A stretch of 64,000 nucleotides of DNA from Paramacrobiotus metropolitanus (taxonomy: Eukaryota > Tardigrada > Eutardigrada > Parachela > Macrobiotidae), in assembly GCF_019649055.1 (NCBI RefSeq), contig NW_026570299.1:372001-436000 (forward strand). Reading direction: 5' to 3'. Below the pieces are notes generated by a model. It had not been told where the DNA came from. It worked only from the letters and a program-made list of their open reading frames with translations, and did no database searches. Each line of letters starts with the position of its first letter. Positions within the stretch are counted from its first letter, which is position 1. Positions 36,621 through 48,824 of this stretch are shown here, in pieces. The translations under genes and the position numbers were made by a program.

Positions 36621-37726
36621 CGACACAGTAATGACTTACCGTACATTATAAGTTTCCCATGTATCTGCGGGATGTGATACGTGATACGAGCAAAAAAAAA
36701 CTATCGCGGTCACATTATCAAAATAATTATACAAAAAATGTATCTGTAAGCGTTAAAAACTCGGTAAAACCTGTTACCTCTCGGGTTCCACGCGGTAAAT
36801 GCACCGTTGTGTCACTTCGGGACGGTATAAGCCTCACCCCGGGCACCTGTGAAAATTTAGAAGCCACGGGCTTCTACTTTGTAATTCGAAAAATATGGTA
36901 AGTAATCATTTTTGGAAGATGGATAACTTTGTTAGGCCTAAGTCTGTTAACAAAGATATCATCAGATTCTATCCATAGTTTATAGAAACGAATACTGAAA
37001 AATCGCAATATGTACAGTGTATAAGTATAGCCGTACGAACGCCCTCTGTCCTGATTCATTAAGTACGCGTTAATAATATGTAAACGCGCAGCCTGAAACA
37101 ATTTCTGTAAGGTAGAAGGGTACGGCAAGAAACTGGCGAGGTACGAGCACCGGAATACCTGCGCCAGCGTATCAGCATAAAATCCAGCGTGGGAACGCGG
37201 CCTCCGTTCAGGGAACAGCTCCACCGGGAGCAAATTTAGATCAGTTGTTCTCTGTTCTTAGACTTCCCGAGGCTGTTTTCTGCTGATTGAGTGTATTGCG
37301 TTGTGGTGTTAATTGTTTTCTATAAGCTAAATGTACAAGGATAATAAAAGTGCATTTCTGTAAAGTGCTCAGTGAAAACAATATTTTTTACTTTTGTACA
37401 AGTGCAAGCTGAACGGTTCTTCTAGCGACAACACGGTACTTGTACAATCGCTGCTACTTGCAAGGTAGAAAGTACATACAGTACCCTTCACACTAGCTTG
37501 AAAAGCGTGATTTCAGCAACTAATAATAATCTATTAATGTACATACTAATGCGCAATAAAAAAATACTTAACTGTACTTTAAACAACAGCGGGCGAAACA
37601 TTAGCGTTCACAATTAGCGATTGCCGTTTGTCACGACGTGAGGAGCATTCCGCTCTTTAATTCATCGTGAACTAAACTGACAACAACAGAATAACAATAG
37701 ATAATCAAATGGCGCTGGCATTGTTG
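36621..37726. other. Unassigned stretch
   Basis: There is no supported gene. A plus-strand frame 36659-36901 and a minus-strand frame 36874-37233 are open but lack recognisable motifs and do not extend by splicing to neighbours. CCGCTC, GTACTT and similar low-complexity words are frequent. Left as unknown. Confidence 0.35.
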
Positions 37727-39277
37727 CTATGGACCGTTACACTGCTTCGGCGGCTTTGCTGGTGGTCGTAGTGGCTTCAGCACTTTGATATCGCCCAACT
37801 GTGTTGCGACATCTTTTACGGCTTGCAGGAGATCGTTTTGGTGCCAGGCGATGGATCGATCTCCATATTTTCCGGTTGTTTTGGCGACTTCTTTGAACTC
37901 TTGCTTTAGTGGACGCCGGCGGTGGATCACTCAGTGGACATTTGCAGCAACATCGTTTGGATCTTGTACTGCTTTCGAACGGTGACAAAATTTTGCCAAA
38001 TGACCGGACGGCCGCAGCTGTAATACTTTCGAGTGGAACTGCCATTCTTGTACAACATTCCGTTGCTCGTCCGTGTGTTTAAACGCATTAGTAATTTAGC
38101 CTTCTGGAATTTTAGGCATGTTATTTAGGATCGATAAGAAAATAATTTAAAAGCAACCTTAGAATAAATAATTTTGTTGTGCTTATATTCACAACAACTT
38201 CCGGTTGCTAATCAATTTGACTTGGTGATCAGTACTTTAATTGTATTGCTAATCAACGTTAATATTTATATATGCATATATGCTCTAATTACAGATTTAA
38301 TACCTTATTCTCGTCAAATTTTTATTTTATTACTAGATAGCCATATAGAACCGGCTTCCTCACTTTACGACCGCTTCTTGTGGTGCTGGGAATTCCGCTT
38401 TCCGGTACAGGCACCTGGTTTTCTTGGTTGGGAAATGGGGTTCCTTTCTTTGCCGGCGTTTTTGGCAGTTCCACAAGTAATGTCTAGTTGGCAAGAAAAC
38501 TCAAGCAGCGATGTCTCCTACACTGCTTCAACTCCCGCACGAAGAAGCTTGCAGCTGAGCACGGCGGAAATCAATACAATACATACGCCTAAGCAATAAT
38601 GAAAATTTTATGACCCACATACTATCTGTACGGCACAATCGCCAACAGGATATTCCCTCTCCTCATAATTCACCGAGAAGTCGTTACATCACCGGACAAG
38701 CAGAATCCACTCTAGCGTCGGAACGGGCGATGCTGCGTAAGAAATTATACTACTCTCGTAACGTCTTACAGAAAACCCGCAGCTGCAGGTGCAGCTGCTC
38801 CGTTGGCTGACAGACGATCGAGCGCTGCGCCACACCGGCAGTCCAGTCTCCATAGCCCCACATTCGCCCAGGCGCAGTGTACACCCATAGAACACCAGCG
38901 TCCCGATGCGGTGGCTTCTGTCACACTGATGCTGTATCACTGTAACAGCATCCTCGCATGCTCCGATTTCTGCTTTATACTGAAAAATGTCGCCCTTTCT
39001 ACTCTAATATTGATACGCTTGCTATACGCAGTCTAAGCTTGTCGTACAATTCCGCACACGTATACGCACTAGGCTCCTTCGGGCGACACGTCGAAGACAA
39101 CATCTCCATTGCTTTGGGGTTGAATGATCCCAGCAGGAGTGGCTTCTTCTTACCGTCGTCCATAGTGTATGACTCCATGTGGCTGTCAAATTGGATTCGC
39201 CACGTCTCCAGTCGCATAACCTCTGAGTCAAACCTGGCCAACTTCGGCTGACCGGTGGAGTAATACCACCATATCAC
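37727..39277 (-). pseudogene. Decayed Ty3/gypsy-type gag region
   Basis: From 39277 leftward the minus strand reads QPKLARFDSEVMRLETWR, then YTMDDGKKKPLLLGSF and KEPSAYTCAELYDKLRLR, the usual layout of gypsy-type capsid (FD....W....E, then D..KK..LL, then Y.EL...L). After frame breaks, a zinc-knuckle-like text appears near 38030-37970 (YSCGRP in one frame, GHLAKFCH in the next), consistent with a CCHC knuckle split by a one-base shift. The tail ends GDIKVLKPLRPPAKPPKQC before a stop at 37727. No protease, reverse transcriptase or LTRs were found next to it. Confidence 0.55.
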
Positions 39278-40506
39278 ATCAGTCTGACTAGAGGAACGGT
39301 CTAATATTGGACACGACTACAAATCACACTTAACAGAAATGGACCGGGCGCTGCATGGCTGTCCGGCTGACAAAGTAACCCCGCAGGTTTTCAGCGATGA
39401 TAGGTGGTTCAGTTCGAGATGCCGCTACCATCTTCTTTCGTTGCAAGACTGACCGTGGTGGCCCCTTGCTTTCACGTGGATGGCGCAGCTATTACAGGTG
39501 CTCCAAAAGCGAAAGGGCAAATCTAAATCCGAATTGTGATGTCTTCTTCGCGCAAGAATGAAGAATGCAGGAAGACTTGGCGCAAGGAGATCGCTAAGCC
39601 ACGCGCCAAAGTCACGGTGTAAGCTAGCTAGGCAGCTACCATCACTGTTCTATCTGGTTCAATGGCAGCGGTGAAAGGCCAACCTAATACGTCCTCGAGA
39701 AGGCAAGATATACCGCGGAGGTTAATGCCGGCGCGAGCTGCGCGCGACGATGTTCATATGTTCTGTAAAAACTGGTGGTATGGCATAAACTACAGCACTG
39801 GCAAGGGCCTCGAAAAAAAGTGACGCTCAACTAGATAGTCCGGCATCTGATCCACTGTAATATTCCTCTTTTCGTCTTCAGGGTAGTTTGTCGATAACTT
39901 ATTTGACGGCTCGACAGACAGGTTCCATTATTTTAACATCATCGTCATTAAGCCCGTCGAAATCCTAAATTTCTAGCTTTCTGTTTGGCGCCAGATTGCC
40001 ACTGCATACTGAACCTGCTGATCCTTGACCATGTCGCGCCAAGAACGATCTTCAAGATGGTTCTTCTTTTCGCTGCTTCTAATGTACGCCAACTGTGAGA
40101 TCAGTTTGCATCAGTCTTTTGCATCAGTTTGAGGATGCACGATAGGGTGGAAGACGATGTTTCCGGCACTTTCAATTAGTTTAATATGAAATTCGTCACG
40201 AAATTTCTGCAAAGGCCCCGATCACTGATTAGTCGTCAGCGGTTAACTTCGTAACCTTACAGTATGTATCCCTTTACGGTGGTTTTCGCACTACTATTTT
40301 ACTTGCAAGTTGCAACCAAGTGTGTTTCGCAAGAAAAAAGAATTAAATTTTTATGAAACGGACAGCAAAATCGCACATGACTTATGCAACCAAGAATTAG
40401 TTTAACAGAACAATTATATTGTTTAGACAGGCGTTGTCGTGTTACCTCAAAATCTGGATTGATGACAGGTTTGTTTACGCTGATTGAATTACATAAGCGA
40501 ATATCA
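39278..40506. other. Unassigned stretch between gag remnant and protease-like fragment
   Basis: No continuous coding text was found on either strand over this 1.2 kb. It may contain the eroded link between the flanking elements. No repeat landmark from the U family was seen. Confidence 0.35.
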
Positions 40507-40782
40507 CTAGGCGAATATCACTACCAGCGTGTAATGGAGCGTATCGTCTGAGAAATAACAAAATGGAATCACAACCATTTGATGTTCCACAATGTAGTCC
40601 GTAGCCTCTTCGTCTGATAGTTCCGAAGCTCCGATCATGTGACCCATGGCGGCACGCATGTTGATCAACTGTATTCGCGTTTCATTCGCCAAACAAACTC
40701 TTAACGGTTCCCTTCTCCCGCATGTAAGCCGTGTCAAGATAATCACAAATCGCAGGAGTCGCGACAAGTTGGGACAATCCAC
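40507..40782 (-). pseudogene. Third protease-like (possible Ulp1/C48) fragment
   Basis: The minus strand reads GHMIGASELSDEEATDYIVE then HQMVVIPFCYFSDDTLHYTLVVIFA. It aligns with U2 GEIIGQ..RNAAAFKRIIEVDLVVIPFSHDVHVKHMTLVVI: the VVIPF and H(M/Y)TLVVI pair and the spacing are kept. This copy lies outside the U units and is much diverged, so the domain exists as a wider family. Upstream (right) text is not alignable. Inactive or partial. Confidence 0.4.
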
Positions 40783-40856
40783 AAGTAGCTAGAATGTACG
40801 GCAACTACCTCTTCCATCTGGAACAGATGGCCCCACTGCTCCGCTACAAGTTGTGA

Positions 40857-41405
40857 CTAAGCATTGGTCCTGATGATTGCGAATCGAAATGTGATAGACG
40901 CGAAGGTAAGCTCCTCATACCGCTTAACTTCTGCGGCGGCGCCTCTCGTGTTGCGGGCGGTCTTGTGGGCGCTGACGAGGACTCTGGTCCAGTTCTCGCC
41001 CCGGAGGGCCAGGTCCACCTGCTGCCCGGACAGCCCGGTATACGGTTGTTGCACTACCTGGCCGTAATTGCTGGTGGATGGGAGGCGCGCTGTCCTGCCA
41101 GGAAGGCGAGGCACGGAACGCCTCATTCGGGTCCGTACGACAGTTCCGCTACCGGGCGCCGGAGAACTGTCGTTCTTCCGCGGCCTCCTCCGCCGCGAGG
41201 CTACATTCGCGCTCACGTGCGGGGGCTTCCTGGGCGATGTTATGCCGAAATTCGGCGATGTCGGATTCAACCCTCGGCGGAGCTCGCAATACGCCTCAAC
41301 GGCGGCGCTGACAGACACGAAGATAAAGACACGAAGCTGCAGAAGTAGATATTTAATTAACTTACGATTACGAGTACTCGAAAAAACATCTGCTGTCTGC
41401 AGCAC
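40857..41405 (-). other. GC-rich open frame of uncertain status
   Basis: A 182-codon minus-strand frame (ends TFRFAIIRTNA) spans a GC-rich island, but plus-strand frames are equally open there, so openness reflects composition. Arg/Pro/Ser-rich text has no recognised domain. It may be the 5' region of the R2-like element that starts at 41649, or an exon of an unknown gene. No splice partners were found. Confidence 0.2.
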
Positions 41406-41648
41406 GGGTACGGTTCGGTATTAGTCCGTTTTTTTCGGGAAATTGCACCCTACAACTTTGGAACGATCAAGATTGTCTATATGGCTTCTAAGCGATGTTT
41501 ACGGGGCCTTGAACGACGCTACTTGGGGGGAACTTTTGTGAACCCCAGGTATTCGGGTATGTCGTTTCTCTTCTGGTCGATGTCATAGCTTTTTGGGGAG
41601 CTTTTTTCTGGGCTTGTCACTTATTTACAGTCCCTGGATGCCGCTGAA

Positions 41649-44500
41649 ATGGCGAAAGATCAGCAATGTCAGTTCTGTTCGAATATGTTCACTAAAGGCG
41701 CGGGATTTGCCAACCATATCAAGGCCTGCAGCAAGAAAGTCCAAGCCCAACCGCCCCCTGCCGCGACCCAATCCCGTCCTGATCAGCTCCCCCTTCAGTC
41801 CTTCCTGTCTGGGACACATTATAACCTCCCGAAACGAGTGCCAAAGGCAGTCCGACGTCCATGCGCACAGAGCCTTACCCAAATACTCCGTAAATGCGTA
41901 CGCGAAAACTCTTCAGCGTCATGGGTAGATTTGTTGTTGTTTGGTTCAAGAGCCCTGTCCTTACCGGCCGCGAAATCAGTCCGAAAGGAATCGCTGTCCA
42001 CAATTATCCGCAGAAATCTGGCTGACATGTCCTGTCATCACCATCCTCCCCGTACACGTAGCAGCAGCGACAGAACCCGTAAAGACGAGCTGAACGAAGA
42101 GCGGCAGGCGGCCCTGATGACGTCTCTGTTACAAGACAATAATATTCGACGGGCCGTCGGAGTGATCATGGGTGAGGATGCACTCGCGCCCATGAACGCG
42201 GACACTGTGGAGTCCCTACGCAGCAAACATCCCCCGGAACCACTAGACAGTGATTACCCACCGCCACCCGAACAGTCGATCAAGCCTCCTTTAGTCACAC
42301 CCGCCGAAGTTTTGAAAGCCGTTCTAAGCTTTCCCTCAGGTTCTGCTGGCGGATGCTCAGACCTACGGCCGCAACATCTTAAAGATTTACTCTGTGGGCC
42401 CGGAGCAGAAGAGAGTGATTTATGTTCCGCCTTAACTGACTTCGTGAATCATGTACTACACAACGAAGTCCCCGAAGATATCAGGCCCTTTTTCTTCGGC
42501 GCCAATCTAATCCCATTGGCCAAAAAAGACGGCGGCATACGTCCTATCGCAGTTGGAGAAACTCTCAGACGTCTGATATCGAAAGTGGTTAGTCAGCGGT
42601 GCACTGAGAAGATGAAAGAACTGTGTAACCAAGTGCAGTTTGGTTTTGGAATTAAAGGGGGAGCCGAGGCCATCATCCACGGGGTGCGCGCCTATTTGGA
42701 AACACCTCACTCCGGAGCGCGGGTAATTGTCAAGCTGGATTTCAAAAACGCATTTAATATGTTGAGACGAGACGCGCTACTACGGGCTGTCCGTGAACAT
42801 TTTCCTGCCTACTACGGCTACTTTTGGCAGTCTTACCGTTACAGCTCTCATCTGGTCTGCGGAGAAGAAACGTTGGCATCCGCTCGGGGAGTACAGCAGG
42901 GCGACCCGTCAGGCCCACTCGGCTACAGCCTAGGCACGCTACCACTATTTACCGATCTAGACTGCGAATTGTTACTGGCTTTTCTTGACGATGTTACCTT
43001 AGCAGGGACAGTGGAAAAAGTAATAGCGGCCATTAAGCGAATACAAGAACGAGCGGCAAAGTTGGGCCTGGAACTGAATTTTAGCAAATGCGAATTCTTC
43101 CCAGTTGTGACGAATGAAGTAGATGAATCATTTATTCGCATAAGCCTGCTGAGCAACTGGCCAAACATGATACAGCTCAAAGCAGACAATTTTACCTTGC
43201 TGGGAGCTCCAATGACGTCGTCAGCATGTGCAGGATTTTTGACCAGTAAAACCGAGCAACTTAAAAAATTCGTACATCGCTTGGAGAAACTGCCTGCTCA
43301 TTACAGCCTTTTTCTCCTCAAGAACTGTCTCAGCGTCCCGAAAGTGCTATACGGTTTACGCACTTCCCGTTGTTATGAACATCATCAGTTGCTAAAAGAA
43401 TATGACGATATGCTACGGTTGGGAGTTGAGCGGTTGGTTAATGTACAGATATCCGAAGTACAGTGGACTCAGATGTCACTTCCAGTACGACGGGGAGGTT
43501 TGGGGACGCGCCGCATAGAGACACTAGCTGTTTGTGCCTATTTGGCATCGGTGTACTCTGTGCTGCCTATCGTCTCTGAATTCTACCAGCCGACTGAAAA
43601 GTGTCTAACGGAAGCAGCTTTGGAGTCCTGGTTACAGCAGACGCAGTGCGAAACCCCACCAGATTTTATTCGGAAATTTCAATACGCGTGGGATGCGCCA
43701 ATGATTGAGCGGGACATTTCCATGTTGATGTCGAGTACAGAAGGAAACGAACGTAACAGGGCTGTGTTGCTGGCTGCACTAAGCAAAGACTCGGGAGCCT
43801 GGTTGAATGCGTTGCCTGCTCCATGTCTGGGAACATTCCTTAGAGATGATGATGTCCGAATCGGTGTCGCATTGCGGTTTGGATTGCCAGTGGTAGTGGC
43901 GCACAACTGTATTGCATGCGGCAAGCAAGTGGAAACTAACGGACACCACGGGTTGTCCTGCAATAAGTCAACCAAAGGACGATGGGCGCGGCACCAAGAA
44001 ATGAACAGTATTGCTAAAAATTGTTGCGAAAGCGCCGGTTTTCCCTGTCAACTAGAACCGACCGGCTTATCGAGCAAGGACGGAAAAAGACCCGACGGGA
44101 TGACGCTGATTCCAGTCCGCCATGGCAAACCACTGGTGTGGGATGTAACCAGTTGGTGCACGGTCGCAGACTCTCATGTCACCGGCAGCTCGAGGAAAGC
44201 TGGATACGTGGCTCAGCTCGCAGAGAATGCCAAGCGCCGGACATATTCATTTGTGGAAAATGGAAACTTTTTTATCCTTTAGTGATTGAGACGTTGGGAG
44301 TATTTGGCCCCGCTTTCAGTGAATTGCTGCATTTCATGGGCCGTAAAATTCGAGACTTAACTGGAGAAGCGCGTTCTACTGCTTTCATTAAGCAACGTTT
44401 TAGTCTCGCCGTTGTAAAAGGAAATGCTACGGCAGTTTTGAGCACGTTACCTTTTAACCCACGAGAAGATCGAGATTTTGGTTGCTTTTTTAATGTTTAA
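41649..44500 (+). mobile_element. R2-like non-LTR retrotransposon with restriction-like endonuclease, one frameshift
   Basis: A single 877-codon frame (41649-44282) encodes, in order: an N-terminal zinc finger (CQFCSNMFTKGAGFANHIKAC, residues 7-27, C2HC type; only the first 20 need be read), a reverse transcriptase (DGGIRPIAVGETLRRL; VKLDFKNAFN, motif A; GVQQGDPSGP, motif B; FLDDVTLAG in place of YADD), a zinc knuckle (CIACGKQVETNGHHGLSC, residues about 753-770) and a restriction-like endonuclease (KRPDGMTLIPV then VWDVT). This order fits the R2/NeSL-type elements, which insert at specific targets by nicking DNA and priming on the target. The expected C-terminal tail (PLVIETLGVFGP...TGEARSTAF) follows in the -1 frame to 44500; the shift lies at a run of six T at 44268-44273 where seven would restore the frame. 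Otherwise intact, so recently active or an assembly indel. Confidence 0.85.
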
Positions 44501-45539
44501 ATTTTAACTATTAAGTAGTGTACCGGCGCTTGCAGTTATTGTTATCGTGGTGGCTATTGCCCATTAAAATTTACTGATATTTAATAATACGTTACAGATT
44601 CTATTTAAAATGATATATATTATTTATTAATATTTATAAATTGATATATTTGTTTAATTATTAAATTTGATTTATTATTTACCGTATTACGGCGCCCCGC
44701 TGCGTTTAAGCCGAATAGATGCTGGTGGACCGGCCCATAGTTACCGGCGTTGTGCAGTCCGGCATGTCAGAGATCGTCCTCGGACATTTGCGCCGTAAAA
44801 ACAGAACGGTGGTCAGTCATGGTACGCAAGCCGTAAGAGTACAATTAAAAAAAATATTAAAAGAGCCTGTTCGAAGGCGCTTTCGTTTCGATATAGCGGT
44901 TTTCGGTGGCACCGCGTCGAGTTCCGAGGTTTAGGCCTCGAGGTGCGCCTGGACACGAAGGAAAGGTACCGGGCGCTGACCCGCATATAAACTCTTCCAG
45001 TATCATAAAAACTGGTAGATAACGTTCGTACGACAAATAAAATTTTGCTGTAAATCGTATAATGCAATGCACAGAACTTGCGAAGCCGATATATCGATAC
45101 GCCTTTCCAAAAATTTCAAAAGTTAAGACAATCTGACCAAAAGTCACACGCTCAACCTGTGTTTCCGCGTTTCAGTTTATCATTATTTCATTTACTTTGT
45201 TTCATAATTTCCAGGCTTCCGCTCTGTGTTTCATGCCTCGTGTTTGATATCTCCCTCTGGAGATCAAGTTATGTGTGTTACACTGTTTCATGTTTCTTAG
45301 GTTTACGTTTCATTGAATAAGTAGTTCATCTTTACACTGACTTGCGCGCGGTTAATATAATATCTGCTCTTCAAGATTTCGTTATAACATTCGCTTCTAT
45401 TAAACCGTGCAAAATTAAGCGGACAATCTCCCGCTTTTTTTTACATGCCTGTACCACCTATGTGTTTTTGCAATGGATAATACCTTCAGGTAAAATATGC
45501 ACTCTGCTCCATAATAATAGGTGCTTACTTGAATTTCAA
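44501..45539. other. AT-rich 3' flank of the R2-like element and unassigned stretch
   Basis: 44560-44700 is extremely AT-rich (ATTTATTAATATTTATAAAT-like) and probably holds the element's 3' end. No poly(A) tail or target duplication could be fixed. The stretch 44715-45540 has no supported gene. Confidence 0.4.
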
Positions 45540-46440
45540 AATAAATACGGTAATACATGTACTTACTGTCATCTCGTTTAGTCGTTATGCCAAACAACAA
45601 TATAAACATTAAATTATGCTAAATTTATCTGGATTTATAGAAAGGTGATGTACGTGATAGTGTGCAAGGCTCGGAACGCCATTGATTGATCACACGGCAA
45701 CTGATTTTTGACCGCCTTATGGAAGTTTACAGTTTTAAATTAAGCGTTTCCGTATTTAGCAGCATGGGGAATATCTGCGCGGTAATCCTGATGTGTGCTT
45801 AGAACGGAACCGTGATGCTGATCGTTCGACGCTGATCGTTTGGAATAAAACTGTATATAGTACGTAAATCACTTTGGTGCCATATTAAGGCTCACAATTT
45901 TTTGTTTTCCGACGTAAGACAAGATACATAGATTAAAATCTGTAGCGATGACACACCGGTGGAATTCTTTGTTAAGTCGTCGTATATTACGTGATAACTA
46001 CATACGAAACTGTTTCTTACCACTGTTTCTTACCTTAACTACATACGAAACAGAGGCTGTTTCTTACCTTCTGGTACAATTATGTCACACCCAGCTGTAT
46101 TTACAGACTATGCGACCAAAAATGGACTAAAAATAGAGCTGCGTACATTTTCATGTGGGGTATACTCGGTACAAGAACGATTTGCACGCTTATGTTTGCT
46201 CACGTGCGGCTTGAAGAAGTCTATCAATACTAATTCTTGTGATACTTGCAACAGTTTGCGTTTAATCATTTGGCAGTCTTATTTCACACATAGCTCCCCA
46301 ATCGGATGTTGCCGATACAAACGGTTTTCACGCCAGGGTACAAGTCATTTGGGCAACCAAAATCATAAAAATGTGCAAAAAGGTGGTTGACATTGCGCGA
46401 AAGCAACCGTTTCCGTTTATGCATACGAATTTTAACTAAG
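45540..46440. repeat. R1 copy 5 with a partial foldback-element arm
   Basis: 45540-46030 carries the R1 landmarks: GTCATCTCGTTTAGTCGTTATGCC, AAACAACAATA, TTAAGCGTTTCCGTATTTAG and GGAATATCTGCGCGGTAATCC (one hairpin arm mutated). 46270-46440 (CGGATGTTGCCGATACAAAC, then TTTTCACGCC, AAGTCATTTGGGCAACC and GCGAAAGC) matches the right arm of the 33889-34568 foldback element. In both copies 4 and 5 the foldback sequence follows the same point of R1, so it was present before these copies separated. Confidence 0.6.
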
Positions 46441-46657
46441 TATCCGGTCAACTTATAGTTCCCAGTCTTCCTTAAGAACCTGCCAAGATTTCACGGTAAA
46501 CGGTAACTTGACCGTAATATGTGGTAGTAGGTTAACGATTTGGTGGTCTCTTAATTGATCTCGTAAGCCGTTGCATCATCACTTGCATGGTATGGACATC
46601 CTATGCAACTGGTGGCCAAAATGATGAGGGCGCCATGCTACTAATTGTCCGCTGTTT

Positions 46658-48483
46658 TCACTGTATCCCCACTGGAATTACACCACCCTCCACCCTCTGA
46701 ACAATTATCTTCGCAGTTCCAACCTTATTTCCTTGGCTGTCCACTATCCACGGGTCTTCCAAGAATGACGGCCCGTTCTGGAGATTTTCTATTAACGAAA
46801 CGCAAGTGTAACTTTGTAGTTTTATAGCAATACTCGTATCAAATAATCTGTTCAGTTTTTCGATGCGAAGAACAGATCTAGGCGCAGACCGAATGCCTGG
46901 CACGGTGTAATTACACACTGCTTTGAGAAACTATCGTCCCCCTTTGTAGAAGCGCATACACCTTACCAGGCACTCTGACTCTTGGCGTCGTGCGGGGCAA
47001 CGTTGGTCTCTCTGTTGCAGTCAGCAACGATGAAGTGGCTGAATTCGTCAACGGTGATGCGGTTGTAACCGGTTTCACTGTTGTGGCCTGATTGTCCAGT
47101 AGTTCTGACAATTGCAGCGAGCAACAGCTTGGTTAGTCACAGGCAGGTATGTTTTCATACATTATCGATCCCAGTAAAATTGATTTTAAAACAAACCTAT
47201 GAAGCTGCTTGCCGCGGCTGCCGAGCATCCGAACCTTCGGTGGATTCGGGTGACATCCAGCGGGCTCAGGTTGTCATGTTGACCAATTCTGGATCGCCCA
47301 GATGTCGGGACAACCGTGGGAATTTCGCTGTTCCTTGCAAATGCGTTGAAAGGGTAGTGCATAATCGATTCATAGTCATAAGGAAGTCCATACGTGTTAC
47401 CCGATTCATACTTTTCAAATTGATTTTTAGCACCTGCAAAATGCAACTTTACAGATGCTAAACATGGATATTTGTGGGATATCCATGGATATTTGTGGGA
47501 TGTCCATGTTCGTCCATAGGCAAGTTTATCTGTATTGGTTAGCCCGTCACCTTGATCGTGATTGTCGCGACATAGCTTTATAGTATTTATCTGTATAGTC
47601 GCTGCTGGTACAGCACCTTCGGCTATGTTCTGCCAGATAATGGTGATATAGGTGTCTCTGTCGGCGCGTGACTGCTCATGAAGGAATCCGAGGGCATGCA
47701 GTATTTCGTGCTGAACATCGCCATGATGCTTCAGACAGCCGGAAGCCAGCGAAATTTGTCGCCGTCCTCCAATACGTCCAATACTGGACATACATCTGAA
47801 GGCGGAATCAAGCATGAGCACTAATCTGGAAGATAGCCATGTGAGCTTGATTTTACTGTAGACTTTTCTGGAACGTTATATAATCGTCTTCCGTGGTCCG
47901 GGGTCGCACTTCCTTTACGCACTTCCCAGTCATGAGGCTGATTATGCTCATGGATTCCAGAATAATTCGCGTCTCTTGAACAGCTAGCAAATAGATATAG
48001 AGCAAGAAATTTAAATCGGACTGTTAACATGCAGTGCTTTAGATCCTACTCAATGTGGCGAACTGTTTCCGGGTGAATTCGTACGGGATGGTGTTATTCG
48101 GCCAGAAAAGGACGGCATCGTTCATGGCGTTGGCTGCACCCTGCAGCATTATTTTGACAAGAAATACTTAAGACAAAATTTGTCTATTGAGGAACGCCAA
48201 TGAATGTTGCTCGTACTTGCATCTGCGTTGTCTCGATCCCCACAATGTCGCCTTCCGCTAAGTCACTGTCATATCGCTCTGGATCTGCTCCGTCGTTTTG
48301 CGCTAGGATATCGGGATGGATAAAATCGCGCCAGTCTAAATATAAAAAAAACATCTAACGTTGAAAAGCACCATTAGTACAGAGGTTCTGGTCAGCAGAA
48401 TGGTGCAACGTACTGTTCGGCAGCGCGCTGGAGCCTGCCGGTGTCCAGAATGGGCACAACGCGACCGCAGCCAACACGAGCAT
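46658..48483 (-). CDS. Secreted astacin-family (M12A) metalloprotease with Thr-rich linker and unknown C-terminal domain
   Basis: Zinc endopeptidase, predicted secreted. Eight exons join in frame to 406 residues: 48483-48414, 48335-48217, 48140-48050, 47983-47857, 47795-47617, 47433-47197, 47104-46967, 46917-46658. MLVLAAVALCPFWTP is the signal peptide; the propeptide has the LAEGDI aspartate-switch motif; the mature domain starts near FWPNNTIPYEF and includes RTTEDDYITF, HEILHALGFLHE (zinc-binding HExxHxxGxxH), and SIMHY (Met-turn with zinc-binding Tyr). After FGCSAAAASSF come a Ser/Thr-rich linker (TTASPLTNSATSSLL) and about 85 residues of unrecognised, probably beta-rich sequence ending VEGGVIPVGIQ. 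Exon 1 could instead end at a weaker donor (48372). The exon 5 donor (GTGCTG) is unusual. All phases close, arguing for an intact gene. Likely roles are digestion, hatching or cuticle processing. Confidence 0.85.
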
Positions 48484-48499
48484 CCTGTTAACGTTGGCA

Positions 48500-48824
48500 A
48501 GTACAGTTGCAATTGCACTTGTCTGAAAAGAGTCTGCTCGACTTCGCAATCTGGCTGATGCAGCGTATCACGAGCCGTGTTTTAGCTTGGACAAAATTGC
48601 TTGTGGCCTTTGCGACTCAGCTGCATGGGCTGCTCGCTAGGGGGCACGAAAACCGGTATTTTTTATTATATGCATAACAGAATTTAATGTGCGATCCTAT
48701 AATAATATAATACAGTACTCTGGTGGTCTACTTACATGTTCGTATGACATGCAATGGGCTTGACAATTTTGGTTGTTTTCCTCTTAGAAGACACGGGCGT
48801 TGAACGAAGCAAAAATTAATTTAG
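48500..48824. other. Gap between astacin gene and LINE
   Basis: This holds the presumed upstream region of the minus-strand astacin gene. No additional gene or clear core-promoter element was recognised. Confidence 0.35.

Noticed and set aside
47821-48030. A separate signal-peptide ORF (MLTVRFKFLALYLF) for the astacin gene
   Set aside because: This frame crosses exon 4 in the wrong frame; the astacin text RTTEDDYITF lies in another frame with phase-consistent splice sites, and a better signal peptide occurs at 48483.
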